A stretch of 60,357 bases of DNA from Bacteroidales bacterium (GCA_003559735.1 PWKN01000169.1:1-60357), one strand, 5' to 3'. Shown: positions 35,964 to 45,618, counted from the stretch's first letter. Translations and numbers: made by a program. The notes: a model not told the origin generated them from the sequence alone.

Positions 35964-37304
35964 TTATGCGCCAGGTGCTGTGCCAGGCACAGGGATGCTT
36001 GTCGGGATGTTGACCGGTCCCATTGCAATTTTATCCGGACCAAGCCGAAGGCTCGAATTCATCATTTCCTCCCAGGTAACTTCCCTGCCTGTATAGGCTG
36101 ATATCCTCCCCATAATGGCTGTCATGGTTGAAATGGCACACGCCTCCGCCTCGCTGAAGGGGGTGTCGTTACGTATGGCAGTTATCAGGTGGATGATCTC
36201 CTGTTCGTACGGATTGATGTTGATCCGCTCGTTTTCTCCGTCAGCCGTGTGCATATAATCAAATTCCCATATGGGATTTCCCTTATGGTCTTCAATGCGG
36301 TTGACACAATTAGAGCGTCCCTTTATTCCCACAATGTGCTCTGAAATATTATTTGCACAATTGTCAATCTGCCTGCACATGGCGTGCATATGCATTCCGT
36401 CTTCATAGACAAAATCGACGCTGAAATTGTCATACTGGTCACCTGAGGGCCGTCTGTGACTGCTTCCGAAACCAACGGCCTTTACCGGGTGACCCCCTTT
36501 AAACCAGTTAATGACATCGATGTTGTGTATGTTTTGATCGAGTATATGGTCGCCCTGCAGCCATATCCAGTTATTCCAGTCCCTGAGCATAAACTCCATA
36601 TCTGTCCACGAAGGATCTCTTCTGGCAAACCATGAATGTCCCTGATTCCAGTAGCAATTGGCAGCAATGATGTCACCGATGATCCCACTCTCAATGTATG
36701 CCTTTGTTGTCACATAATCGAGCTGGTGGCGGCGTTGGGTACCGGTACCTACTTTTAATCCTATAGAGTCGGCCTGGCGGGCAGATGCAATGATTGCCCT
36801 TGTGCCGACGGGATCAACGGCAACGGGTTTTTCCATAAACACATGCTTGCGTGCCCGAACGGCGGCATCAAAATGCTGCGGACGGAAAAAGGGGGGTGTG
36901 GCAAGTGCCACGATATCAACATCTGAGGCGATAAGGTGCTGATACCCGTCAAAGCCAATAAAACATTTTTCATCCGCTACTTCAACACCTTTTTTCTCTT
37001 TGAGTTCTCTTCTGCACCATGCCATACGGTCGCTAAAGACGTCTGCCAAAGCAGTGATCTCTATATCCGGATCAGCATCCAGGAAATTGAACAATGCTCC
37101 GGTACCACGTCCCCCGCATCCCACCAGTCCGACTTTCAGGGTGCGGCCACCCGGCGCTTTTTCAGGAAACACAGGCACCTGGGGTTTGCTTGTCCTGCTG
37201 CACGATTGCAGCAAAGCACCTGCACCCAATATGCCGACAGCTGCTGCTGCTGATGCATCTTTAATAAATTTCCTTCTTCCTGGTAATTCACTTTTGCTGT
37301 TCAT
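35964..37304 (-). CDS. Tat-exported Gfo/Idh/MocA-fold lipoprotein (possible NAD-dependent glycosidase)
   Basis: A 446-residue protein with a twin-arginine signal (GRRKFIKDA), hydrophobic segment and lipobox LLQSC. The Rossmann loop is GLVGCGGRGTG and the EKP motif is EKPVAVDPVG; the C-terminal part ends with the same MGP/IPVPG type sequence as its paralogue at 4422-5789, to which it aligns over its whole length. Folded export implies a tightly bound NAD cofactor. GH109-type enzymes have this architecture, so hydrolysis of a glycoside is plausible. It follows the SSS symporter by 52 bases, suggesting one transcript in which the released sugar is imported. Confidence 0.88.
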   Translation of the reverse strand: MNSKSELPGRRKFIKDASAAAAVGILGAGALLQSCSRTSKPQVPVFPEKAPGGRTLKVGLVGCGGRGTGALFNFLDADPDIEITALADVFSDRMAWCRRELKEKKGVEVADEKCFIGFDGYQHLIASDVDIVALATPPFFRPQHFDAAVRARKHVFMEKPVAVDPVGTRAIIASARQADSIGLKVGTGTQRRHQLDYVTTKAYIESGIIGDIIAANCYWNQGHSWFARRDPSWTDMEFMLRDWNNWIWLQGDHILDQNIHNIDVINWFKGGHPVKAVGFGSSHRRPSGDQYDNFSVDFVYEDGMHMHAMCRQIDNCANNISEHIVGIKGRSNCVNRIEDHKGNPIWEFDYMHTADGENERININPYEQEIIHLITAIRNDTPFSEAEACAISTMTAIMGRISAYTGREVTWEEMMNSSLRLGPDKIAMGPVNIPTSIPVPGTAPGA

Positions 37305-37356
37305 TGTTGTTTTTTTTAAGGGTAAATGGATAGAACCAATAGTTTGTTTTTTGTAT

Positions 37357-39198
37357 TTATTGTGATTTTAACTTGTTCCATGATCTGTAAAGCAACAGCG
37401 ACGATGCAACGACAATTACTGCAAACACCAGGGCTTGTGGTATATTCCCGTAAAGGAGGTTTCCTATGGTGAACAAAATACTGTATATCGACATACATCC
37501 AAATATCATACACAGTATTCCTGTGGGTACATCCCATTTAAGGTCAGTCTCCTTGACCAGTTCAACATCGTCTTTTCTGGCGTTGTTAACAACCTTTTCC
37601 CATCCTGGTCCACCTGGTCTGATCTTCCTGTAAAAATTGCGAAGCGTTGTTTCATCTACCGGTGAGGTTAGAAAAGTGACGATAATCCATGTTGCGGAGG
37701 TAAGGAAGACAACTCCTGTAAACTTAACGATGTTCCAGTAGCCAACCGTGGTGGTTATACCAAACACTTCGACCATGCCGGTCCCGGTTCTTGTCATGGC
37801 AAAGTTTTCGATTATGATGAACAACAGGGAGAAGGAGCCTGCGGCAACCATGGCCGATACTTCAGACCAGGCATTGATCCTCCACCAGAACCAACGAAGA
37901 ATGTAGATCAGTCCTGTTCCTGCCCCGATCATCAGCAGGTACTGGAATGCCTGCAGCGCATTTTGCAGTACCAGTGCCAGCAATACTGAGAAGAACATGA
38001 GGGTAATGGTGCTGATCCTGCCAAATGTAACCTTTTGTTTTTCCGTTGCCCTGGGGTTATAAAACCGCCCGTAGAAATCATTTACCAGGTAGGATGAACC
38101 CCAGTTAAGCTGTGATGCTGTGGTGGACATGTATGCAGCGATGAGTGAAGCAACAACCAGTCCGAGTAGTCCCGAAGGCAAAAACTCCCTGAGCATGGCG
38201 GGATATGCAAAGTCGTGCTGTATGTATTGCCTGGAAACTTCGGGAAACTTATCGACCATTGACTGGATGTCAGGAAAAACGATCAGTGACGCCAATCCTA
38301 CAACAATCCAGGGCCAGGGCCGCAGGGCATAATGGAAAAAGTTAAACAGGAGTGTAGCTCCAACGGCGTGGTCTTCGCTTTTGGCAGAAAGCATTCGTTG
38401 CGCCACATAGCCACCACCACCAGGTTCGGCTCCCGGATACCAGGCTGCCCACCATTGAACGGCGAGGGGGATCAGAAATATGCTTAAAAAGATCTCTGGC
38501 TGTGAAGTGCTGGGTACAAAGCTTAGTTTGCCGGCCACGTTTGGATGGGAGAACAATGCAGACAATCCGCCAATTTCTGGTGAACCTGCCACATAAACGG
38601 CGGCAATTACTGCTCCAAACATGGCAAAACTAAACTGGAACAAATCTGTCCACAGAATGGATTTCAATCCACCCAGTCCGCTGTAAAAAACAACAATTAC
38701 CGCAGCGATGATCAGTGCGGGGGCAGGCTGCAGTCCAAGCATAACCCCTGCTATCTTTATAAAGGCAAGCGACACGCTGGCAATAACCATCACGTTGAAA
38801 AAGAAGCCCAGGTAAATGGCCCTGAACCCCCTCAGAAATGCCGCCGTCTTTCCGCTATAGCGTAATTCGTAGAATTCCAGATCCGTCATTACCCTTGAAC
38901 GGTTCCACAGTTTGGCATAAATAAAAACGGTGAGCATGCCTGTCAGGAGAAAGGCCCACCATAACCAGTTGCTTGCCACACCACCGGTACGTACCATGTC
39001 GGTCACCAGGTTGGGTGTATCAGCCGAAAAGGTGGTTGCCACCATCGAAACACCGAGTAACCACCAGGGCATATTGCGTCCGGACAAAAAGAAGTTTGCT
39101 GTACTTTTTCCGGCTTGCCGCGATGCGACATAACCAATAGACAGCAGAACGGCAAAAAAGATGACCAGTATTACCCAGTCAATTGTTTGTAATATCAT
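37357..39198 (-). CDS. Sodium:solute symporter (SSS family)
   Basis: A 613-residue inner-membrane symporter with about 14 predicted helices and the LeuT-like SSS fold. The N-terminus (WVILVIFFAVLLSIGYVASR) and the FFLSGRNMPWWLLGVSMVATTFSADTP-type segment (key part SGRNMPWWLLG) are diagnostic; an FYNPRATEKQK loop and long C-terminal region follow. SSS carriers in Bacteroidota sugar loci import monosaccharides or sugar acids with sodium. It is transcribed from a clear promoter at 39259-39290 and followed by a Tat Gfo/Idh protein. The exact sugar is unknown. Confidence 0.92.
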   Translation of the reverse strand: MILQTIDWVILVIFFAVLLSIGYVASRQAGKSTANFFLSGRNMPWWLLGVSMVATTFSADTPNLVTDMVRTGGVASNWLWWAFLLTGMLTVFIYAKLWNRSRVMTDLEFYELRYSGKTAAFLRGFRAIYLGFFFNVMVIASVSLAFIKIAGVMLGLQPAPALIIAAVIVVFYSGLGGLKSILWTDLFQFSFAMFGAVIAAVYVAGSPEIGGLSALFSHPNVAGKLSFVPSTSQPEIFLSIFLIPLAVQWWAAWYPGAEPGGGGYVAQRMLSAKSEDHAVGATLLFNFFHYALRPWPWIVVGLASLIVFPDIQSMVDKFPEVSRQYIQHDFAYPAMLREFLPSGLLGLVVASLIAAYMSTTASQLNWGSSYLVNDFYGRFYNPRATEKQKVTFGRISTITLMFFSVLLALVLQNALQAFQYLLMIGAGTGLIYILRWFWWRINAWSEVSAMVAAGSFSLLFIIIENFAMTRTGTGMVEVFGITTTVGYWNIVKFTGVVFLTSATWIIVTFLTSPVDETTLRNFYRKIRPGGPGWEKVVNNARKDDVELVKETDLKWDVPTGILCMIFGCMSIYSILFTIGNLLYGNIPQALVFAVIVVASSLLLYRSWNKLKSQ

Positions 39199-39258
39199 GT
39201 CAGTGAGTTGTATTTATTAATAACATCGGTTGCCGCAGGGTGTCAGTCAGAAACCGGA

Positions 39259-39290
39259 CAAAAATACAAATTAACTCAAATCCTGTTAAA
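39259..39290 (-). promoter_or_regulatory. Promoter of the SSS symporter gene
   Basis: Minus-strand -7 TATTTTTG (39259-39266), 20-base spacer, TTTA (39287-39290) as -33. The -7 and flank ATTTGTATTTTTG is identical over 13 bases to the GH130 promoter at 43892-43904. Confidence 0.6.
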
Positions 39291-39367
39291 ATAATTATTG
39301 TACTGCTTTATAATGACATCCGGCAGCGGACCGGTGTTTTGCTGTTGGCGCGTCGGACTTATTGAGT

Positions 39368-39398
39368 AAAGGTGATACCTGCGGCAGGTACCACCTTT
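39368..39398 (-). repeat. 31-base near-perfect palindrome
   Basis: Arms AAAGGTGATACCTGC and GCAGGTACCACCTTT around one central G, with a single A/C mismatch. It lies 123 bases beyond the PKD-glycosidase stop and 170 bases before the SSS start. It could be the terminator of the former (the following T-run is short) or an operator for the latter. Confidence 0.5.
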
Positions 39399-39520
39399 TA
39401 CCAACCAAAACCAAACTACTACCAAACCAACCCAGGATGAACCGAAGAATGGTTCAAACATTCTTAAACCCGAACATTATAGTTCAGACACCTGACTTTG
39501 TGGACAGGCACTAATAAAAT

Positions 39521-42500
39521 TCAACGCTTTAACAATTTGTGCATATGTACTATTTGATTCTTTTCATTTCTTATTGTAACGATATAGAAACCGCTCCTTA
39601 GTTCCCGTGGCAGGGGAAAAACTACAGACGCACCGGATTTCAGTCCGCCTAGTCTTTCTGACCATACGGTGTGTCCCGTTACATCTGTTAATGTTACAGT
39701 GCAGGCATCAGAAAGATTGACGGCTGACTCCACAACAAAATGGTCCTTTGCCGGGTTCGGATAAATAGTGATCTCTATCCCGTGCTCTGTCTCAAAAATA
39801 TTCGTTGGCGACACGGCAGTGATGGCAAGGGTGTCGGGCTCACTATCCTGTAACTGATCATTCACTACCAGGGTGAGCTTGTATTCTCCGGGCAGGTCTG
39901 CTCTGAATATGGGGTTGGCCGACAGATAACTCCACAAGCGGGGATTGCTGTTTTCGGGGTATTCAATGATGGACCACCCGTACGTGAGCTCTTCTCCGCA
40001 GTGGCCATAACTTTCTGATCCGTCAAGGGTTACTGTCTCTCCCGTATTGACGGTCATGTCTGCTCCCGCAATGGCCACTGGTGGTAAAGCAAACAGCACG
40101 TTCAGGGTGTCGGGCATGGAGGCCTCCTCTTCATCACTCACCACGAGGGTAAATGTATATTCTCCGGCCTTGTCGGCCAGAAATTCAAAGCTTTCTGCTG
40201 TCGGATCTTCGATCTCCATTTCGCTTCCTGGTGGCTCACTTACCAGGTTCCAATAAAACGACAGTGGCAATCTCCTGGGGTTCACGCTTTCAACTCCGCT
40301 TATTAAGGCGGCATCGCCGTATGGAACCTTCTGGTCCCTGCCGGTCACGGCCACCGGGTACTCATAGCCTTCGAGAAAGATCAGCTTGGCAGCCAGGTCT
40401 TTGGAAAAAGCAGGAACAGTAAGGTCAATATACTTGTTTGCCAGCACAATGGTGTCTGTTGCCGAAATATCTCCTGAAACGGGATCGTACCATGTTAGTG
40501 CATAATGTCCGAATGGAATACCGTCGAGATCCAGTGTCGTATTGACTATATCAGCGGCAAAGCTTCTGCTGTATACGTACATATAGTAATTTCCTGCATC
40601 GGTTCTCATCCCCTCCGTTCTGACTGAAGGGTCGGACGAGGTGGTTTTAATGCTGAAGCTTGTCGGATTTCCCTCTGCCACCCAGTCGAGATCACCAAAA
40701 TAGTCTGCCATTGGTTTAAAGATCTGGTAGAACCCCATGTTCAATGCTCTGTCCCAATACCAGTGCATATTGGGCAGATGTCTGAAGTATCCCACCCAGC
40801 AGGCATTTCTGACCTCATCCTTCGATTCTGTCAGTCCGCTTTTGCCAAACTCCCCGCAGATAATCGGGTGGTCTGTTTTTGTCTTGAACGTCTCATATTT
40901 TGACAGGATTGCCCCGGTAACATCGTGCCCGTATGAGTGAAACTGGTATATTTCGAGCTCTTTAACCTGTCCCAGCGGTTCGACCAGTGGATGATCGAGC
41001 CAACCGCTCACACTGGTGGTGCGTATGTGGTCATAGGGGTCAATGCTTCTTATATAGGCTCCCATTTCTTCATGCCAGTCAACTACATCGGTGAGCCAGT
41101 AGTCGGGGTTTGACATGTGCATGCCGGTTAGATCCACTTCATTAAAGAACTCCCAGGAGAACAGATGTGTAGAATAGCCCCACCTGGCTACATAATAGCG
41201 CAAAAGGTTCCTGGTATGTTTTTTTGCCAGTTCATTGCCAAAAAAGTCGGCAGGTTTTTCCAGATACCCACCATAGTCAATGTTGTATGGGTTCAGGTTC
41301 CAATTGGGGTTGACGTTCTCTGACAGTATGCCGTGCTGAAAAATGGTCAGCATGACCTGTATGTCATGTTGCCTGCACAGTGCGAATACAGAGTCGAGTA
41401 AGCCGGCAGCCTGCTGACTGTAAATTCCAATCCCATCATAATAGGAGTGCCCCTTTCTTGCTTCGAGCGACTGGGAGGCAAATGTTACGGTCCAATAGCG
41501 CAACATGTTGGCATTGTTCTCTCCAAGGGTGCTTATGTGTTCGTGGTAGTCTGCAATTTTGTCTGTTTTGGTACTCCAGGCTACATTGACCCCCATCGGG
41601 AGATACGGTTCGCCTGTTGAATGCCGGTAATACTGTTTATGTCCGGTATCTGGATATACAAAGCCTTTGTTGTCAGATTCAGAAACAGACAAGGTGTGTT
41701 CTGCTGATACAAAATGCCCTTCCTCATCATGCATATGCAGCACGATGGTATGTTCCCCTGCCTGGTCGGATGTAAACCTTACCATCCAGCATTGGTAGGT
41801 AGAGTCGTTTTGCCAGTTGCCGTTATCGTCAGGGTAGCTTCTGATGTAGTAGAAAGCAGGCATCGTATCCGTTGATGCGTCGGGTTTGGTAATCAGTGCG
41901 TCAACCGCCACGATGCCGGGATCGTAGGGGTTGGCGTATGATCTGCTTATCTGGAAGACCCCTTCGATCTTTCCGTACACTACCGGGGTAACATCCGGGA
42001 AGCTCAGCTTACTGAACAGCTCACCGGGTGCGAACACAAACAGCCTTGTGCCGGTTGATGCGGATTTTCCATCGGTGTTTGTTATCTTAAGGGATACATC
42101 AAAGAGTCCGCCTTCGGCATATGTATGTGTAACAACCGGACCATCTTCAAGGGTGGTGCCGTCACCAAAATCCCATTCATAGGTGAGTTCAAGGTCATTC
42201 CAATCGAACGACTCCGATGCGTCGAACGTCACCTGACTGCCGGCGTAGACAGGTGGCGGACTGACGGAGAGGTTGAGGACAGGATAGCCTTCATCAGCGA
42301 GCGGATTGGAAAACCTGAAGTCGTCGAAATAGACCACGGCCGGGTTGTTGTTGTCCACCCCGGCAGCTATCTCAAGCCTGGTGAATGACCGTCCCATGGC
42401 ATCACTTACGTCAACGGTGAATTCCAACCATTGGTTTGCCGGTGGGATATCATTCCAGTTGTGAGCCCAGCTTTCGATAACCACATCGTCGCCATCCCAG

Positions 42501-42820
42501 AATTTGTAATACACCCTGCCTGCCGTAGAAGAGTGTACCTTGAACGACATTTTTGTGCTGTTCCCAAAGGAACGGGATCCGGGAAAAACCATTGCGACGT
42601 AGTGCCAGTTGCCCTCATCTTTTTCGTACCTTCCGCAGCGGGCACTTGGGTTGACTTCGTCCTGGTATGGATTGTCAACCACTGAAGCATTGCCACCCTC
42701 CAGCAGAGGGGTGGTTGCTTCGGTTTCAAAGTCGGCAAACACCTGGGCTGCTGTCTGGAAGGGGGAAAAGCACAGCATCAGGATAATTATATGCAGGTTG
42801 ATTTTGTACATGGCAATCAT
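39521..42820 (-). CDS. Secreted PKD-domain glycosidase (clan GH-A) with T9SS tail
   Basis: A 1099-residue exported enzyme. After the signal peptide come a jelly-roll carbohydrate-binding-like domain (about 27-172), a PKD domain (YEWDFGDGTTLEDG, about 180-260), a DUF5060-like beta domain (about 270-385), a clan GH-A barrel (about 405-710) with acid/base Glu561 in FFNEVD and nucleophile Glu657 in CGEFGKSG, two further PKD/REJ-like domains and a T9SS type A tail (ITIYPNPAKDHFVV). The barrel resembles GH5 enzymes. The upstream GH130 gene (40-base gap) suggests beta-mannan or beta-mannosyl-glucose substrates. The N-terminal module resembles that of the CBM9 protein. An alternative start is 42811. 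Confidence 0.86.
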   Translation of the reverse strand: MIAMYKINLHIIILMLCFSPFQTAAQVFADFETEATTPLLEGGNASVVDNPYQDEVNPSARCGRYEKDEGNWHYVAMVFPGSRSFGNSTKMSFKVHSSTAGRVYYKFWDGDDVVIESWAHNWNDIPPANQWLEFTVDVSDAMGRSFTRLEIAAGVDNNNPAVVYFDDFRFSNPLADEGYPVLNLSVSPPPVYAGSQVTFDASESFDWNDLELTYEWDFGDGTTLEDGPVVTHTYAEGGLFDVSLKITNTDGKSASTGTRLFVFAPGELFSKLSFPDVTPVVYGKIEGVFQISRSYANPYDPGIVAVDALITKPDASTDTMPAFYYIRSYPDDNGNWQNDSTYQCWMVRFTSDQAGEHTIVLHMHDEEGHFVSAEHTLSVSESDNKGFVYPDTGHKQYYRHSTGEPYLPMGVNVAWSTKTDKIADYHEHISTLGENNANMLRYWTVTFASQSLEARKGHSYYDGIGIYSQQAAGLLDSVFALCRQHDIQVMLTIFQHGILSENVNPNWNLNPYNIDYGGYLEKPADFFGNELAKKHTRNLLRYYVARWGYSTHLFSWEFFNEVDLTGMHMSNPDYWLTDVVDWHEEMGAYIRSIDPYDHIRTTSVSGWLDHPLVEPLGQVKELEIYQFHSYGHDVTGAILSKYETFKTKTDHPIICGEFGKSGLTESKDEVRNACWVGYFRHLPNMHWYWDRALNMGFYQIFKPMADYFGDLDWVAEGNPTSFSIKTTSSDPSVRTEGMRTDAGNYYMYVYSRSFAADIVNTTLDLDGIPFGHYALTWYDPVSGDISATDTIVLANKYIDLTVPAFSKDLAAKLIFLEGYEYPVAVTGRDQKVPYGDAALISGVESVNPRRLPLSFYWNLVSEPPGSEMEIEDPTAESFEFLADKAGEYTFTLVVSDEEEASMPDTLNVLFALPPVAIAGADMTVNTGETVTLDGSESYGHCGEELTYGWSIIEYPENSNPRLWSYLSANPIFRADLPGEYKLTLVVNDQLQDSEPDTLAITAVSPTNIFETEHGIEITIYPNPAKDHFVVESAVNLSDACTVTLTDVTGHTVWSERLGGLKSGASVVFPLPRELRSGFYIVTIRNEKNQIVHMHKLLKR

Positions 42821-42860
42821 TGTTTGGGTTGTTCTTTAGTCTGCCGCCAATTTGCATTGA

Positions 42861-43850
42861 TCAGAATTCCTCGTGGTGTTTTTTAACATAGCCGATGACC
42901 TCGTCGACATGGCAAAAGGCGATGGCCGTGTAGGTGTCGGCTGCACCGTAGTAGATCGCAATACGACCTGTCGGTGCGTCATACAGGTTCTGGCAGGGGA
43001 ATGCCACGTTCGGAACAAATCCTGATACCTCATAGTCTCTTTGGGGCGTAAGCAGGTAGTTGCCACACCGGTATAGTACCCTGGATGGTTCATCTATGTC
43101 AAGGATTGCTGCTCCGATGCTGTATACATAACCGTTGCATGTGTTTACAACTCCGTGGTAGAAAAGGAGCCATCCTTCGGTGGTCTCAATGGGTGGTGGA
43201 CCTGCTCCGATCTTTAATGACTGCCACCAGCCTTTTCCCCCGCTTCCCATCACCCATTTGTGGTTGCCCCAGTACCTGAGGTCAGGACTGTCGGAGATGA
43301 ATATGTCGCCAAAGGGTGTATGTCCGCTATCGCTTGGTCTGCTGAGCATCTTATACATTCCGTTGACTTTTCTGGGAAACAAAACCCCGTTGCGGTTAAA
43401 TGGCATCAGCGGATTGGGAAGGCGTATCCAGTTTTTGAGGTCTTTTGTGTAACCAAGCCCTATTGATGGTCCGTGCATGTCATCGCACCAGATCACATAG
43501 AATGTGCCGTCGATCTTAAGAAAACGCGGATCGTATGCATAGTTTGAAGGTGCCGGGTTGCCCTGCTCGTCCACCCAGGGGATCACATTGTCGTCGAATT
43601 CAAAATTGAAGCCGTCTTTGCTGCGGCCAAAATGAAGGTTGGCTGTGATGATCTTGTGGTCTGCCCTGAAAACACCCACAAACTCACCTTCATGCGGGAG
43701 AACGGCACTGTTAAACACCCTTGCTGTTGATGGCGTAGGGTCCCATCCGGTAACTGGGTTATTGCTGTAACGCCACATTGGCTCAATACACCCTTTTGGC
43801 TTGTCTTCCCACGGAAGATTTGAAAGTGAAGATCCGATAATTGTACTCAT
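42861..43850 (-). CDS. GH130 beta-mannoside phosphorylase/hydrolase
   Basis: A 329-residue five-bladed propeller enzyme of family GH130, which either phosphorolyses beta-1,4-mannosyl-glucose or manno-oligosaccharides to mannose 1-phosphate, or hydrolyses beta-mannosides. Family motifs: NPVTGWDP-like N-terminus, the catalytic-Asp strand YAYDPRFLKIDG, and KGWWQSLKIGAGPPPIET. The start at 43850 (MSTIIGSS) is preferred over the longer ORF start at 44012, which overlaps the terminator and would precede the -7 promoter at 43892-43899. It has no signal peptide and is therefore cytoplasmic, acting after import. It fits with GH26 and the GPH carrier in a mannan pathway. Confidence 0.92.
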   Translation of the reverse strand: MSTIIGSSLSNLPWEDKPKGCIEPMWRYSNNPVTGWDPTPSTARVFNSAVLPHEGEFVGVFRADHKIITANLHFGRSKDGFNFEFDDNVIPWVDEQGNPAPSNYAYDPRFLKIDGTFYVIWCDDMHGPSIGLGYTKDLKNWIRLPNPLMPFNRNGVLFPRKVNGMYKMLSRPSDSGHTPFGDIFISDSPDLRYWGNHKWVMGSGGKGWWQSLKIGAGPPPIETTEGWLLFYHGVVNTCNGYVYSIGAAILDIDEPSRVLYRCGNYLLTPQRDYEVSGFVPNVAFPCQNLYDAPTGRIAIYYGAADTYTAIAFCHVDEVIGYVKKHHEEF

Positions 43851-43891
43851 ATTATTTATATTTGGAATGATATGGTTTGTAAAAAGTTTCT

Positions 43892-43904
43892 CAAAAATAC
43901 AAAT
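43892..43904 (-). promoter_or_regulatory. Promoter -7 region of the GH130 gene
   Basis: Minus-strand ATTTGTATTTTTG; the TATTTTTG part (43892-43899) is a perfect TAnnTTTG. The -33 is poor. The predicted leader of about 35 bases supports the GH130 start at 43850. Confidence 0.5.
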
Positions 43905-43984
43905 GGTTGTCTTTGCGGTATAACAGATATGTTGATAATACTTGCACAAATACCTAATGTGGGTCAGATATGCATAAAAAAGAT

Positions 43985-44047
43985 CAAAAAAAGTCCGCTG
44001 CTGAACAATCAATATGGATGCATTGACCTTGTCTGACAGCGGACTTT
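43985..44047 (-). terminator. Terminator after the CBM9 protein gene
   Basis: Reading the minus strand, AAAGTCCGCTG (44047-44037) pairs perfectly with CAGCGGACTTT (44000-43990), followed by a T-run of the intrinsic-terminator type. The loop of 36 bases is unusually long. It sits 90 bases after the CBM9 protein stop and separates it from GH130. Confidence 0.7.
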
Positions 44048-44136
44048 CTGCTATGGCAAAAATAATGATCTATGGGTCTTTGATGTCCATAAAGTGATGC
44101 AAGGCATCAAAAGACCGGCAACAGTCAAACACCAGA

Positions 44137-45618
44137 TTAATGTTTGATAATCTTCTGGATCCGGACATCTCCCGAGGTGTCGATTGCCCTGAACAGGTAT
44201 ATTCCCGGATTCAAAGAACTGGTATTGATGTCAACCTGGTCGGCATGCGTGCTGCCTTCCATGATCAATGCCCCTGTAATGCTGATGATCTGGTAGGATG
44301 CCATGTTCTGCATCTGAGCAGTTAGTCTGTCTGTAACCGGCATGGGATAAACTACCAGTGCGGACGATTCTGTGGTTGTTTCCTCTATGGCCACAAAACC
44401 TTCCGATTTAATGGCGCCCCAGTACTGGCTTGATTCGTAGGGGTGATGTTCGCCATCGACCCCCGCCCAAATCACGTTACAATACCTTTCATCCGCAATG
44501 GCCGGATCGTGGTCAGCCAGAGCGAGGTCGAAGGTGATGAAGAATCCGTCTCCTGCAGCTGCAGCGGCTTCCTCATCCCCACCGTAAATCGATATCCACG
44601 GAATAGCAGCTTCGATGGTATAGCCACCGGTCATTGATCCCTGCCCCCAATGCATTCCATTGTCCATAAAGAGGTCAACGGTTGCACCGTCCTGTCCGGA
44701 AAGGGTTTCGGTATCATAATTGATCCTGATCTGATACTGGCCACTGAGGCGGCCACCTGCTGCGTTACGTCCCTCTCCATCCATAAAGATCTCCACACCG
44801 TCATGGTTCCACCAGTCTGTCGTTGTTGGCGCTGTCGGCGAATTATCCATGATCTCGATGAACAGATACAGGAAGTCATCATCAAACAATGCCCTGAAGT
44901 TGCTTCCCTGGGCAGGAACGGCAGTCTCACCCTCCATAACAAAGTTTACATTCTCAATGTTTGAAGGATCGACATCGAACCATGCATCTTCAATGTCGAA
45001 GCCATCTATTTCCATTTCCTCTGTGGTCCTGGCAGCAATGTAAATTCTGTCGGGCTCAAACATTGGAACAACGGCCTTGCTGATCTCAATATCATCAAAA
45101 TAGGCAACTGTGTTGGCATCCTCTGGTGTGTCACCCCACGATGTGCTGAACTCCATACGCACACCATAAAACTCTGTTAAAGCGCTGACATCGAGTGCCC
45201 CGTATGACCATTCACCACCAGGTGCCGGTCTTGCAGCCCAATCTTCACCCAATGGTTCTCCTTCGCTGTCGAGCGGCCGCATGTAAACATATACATCGGT
45301 TTCAGCGTAGAATTTGACACGCAGCGTATTTCTGTCGCCCAAAACAACAGCTTCGTCAAACATAATGTCCGCCGCACTGTTCCAGTTGCCGGGTTCCCTA
45401 TTCTGCATCACGACCTTTGCAGATTCGTTGATCCCTTCAGGAAGCGGGTTGTCAACGATTTCCAGCTCTTCGTACCCCCAGCCTCCAAGGGTATACCCGT
45501 GGTCTTCGGGATCACCCTCAAAATCGGCGACAATGAGAATGTCTTCATAGATGATATCCTGACCCTGAACCAGAGATATCGCCGAAATAAGAAATAAAAA
45601 TGTAAAGAATTTTTTCAT
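44137..45618 (-). CDS. Secreted CBM9-like carbohydrate-binding protein with T9SS tail
   Basis: A 493-residue exported protein with no recognisable catalytic domain. Signal peptide (MKKFFTFLFLISAISLVQG), then a jelly-roll carbohydrate-binding-like domain (about 25-190, ADFEGDPEDHG) similar to the N-terminal module of the PKD-glycosidase, then a CBM9/DOMON-like domain (about 195-405) with the family's WWNHDGVEIFMDGEG signature, and a T9SS type A tail (LVVYPMPVTDRLTA). CBM9 domains bind cellulose, xylan or chain ends. A role in keeping glycan at the cell surface is likely. A -7-like box and inverted repeat lie upstream (45663-45695). Confidence 0.85.
   Translation of the reverse strand: MKKFFTFLFLISAISLVQGQDIIYEDILIVADFEGDPEDHGYTLGGWGYEELEIVDNPLPEGINESAKVVMQNREPGNWNSAADIMFDEAVVLGDRNTLRVKFYAETDVYVYMRPLDSEGEPLGEDWAARPAPGGEWSYGALDVSALTEFYGVRMEFSTSWGDTPEDANTVAYFDDIEISKAVVPMFEPDRIYIAARTTEEMEIDGFDIEDAWFDVDPSNIENVNFVMEGETAVPAQGSNFRALFDDDFLYLFIEIMDNSPTAPTTTDWWNHDGVEIFMDGEGRNAAGGRLSGQYQIRINYDTETLSGQDGATVDLFMDNGMHWGQGSMTGGYTIEAAIPWISIYGGDEEAAAAAGDGFFITFDLALADHDPAIADERYCNVIWAGVDGEHHPYESSQYWGAIKSEGFVAIEETTTESSALVVYPMPVTDRLTAQMQNMASYQIISITGALIMEGSTHADQVDINTSSLNPGIYLFRAIDTSGDVRIQKIIKH

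Larger units (their letters stand above)
39199..39520. other. Intergenic region between SSS symporter and PKD-glycosidase
   Basis: A 322-base gap with no supportable gene. It contains the SSS promoter and a 31-base near-perfect palindrome (39368-39398), listed separately. Confidence 0.6.
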
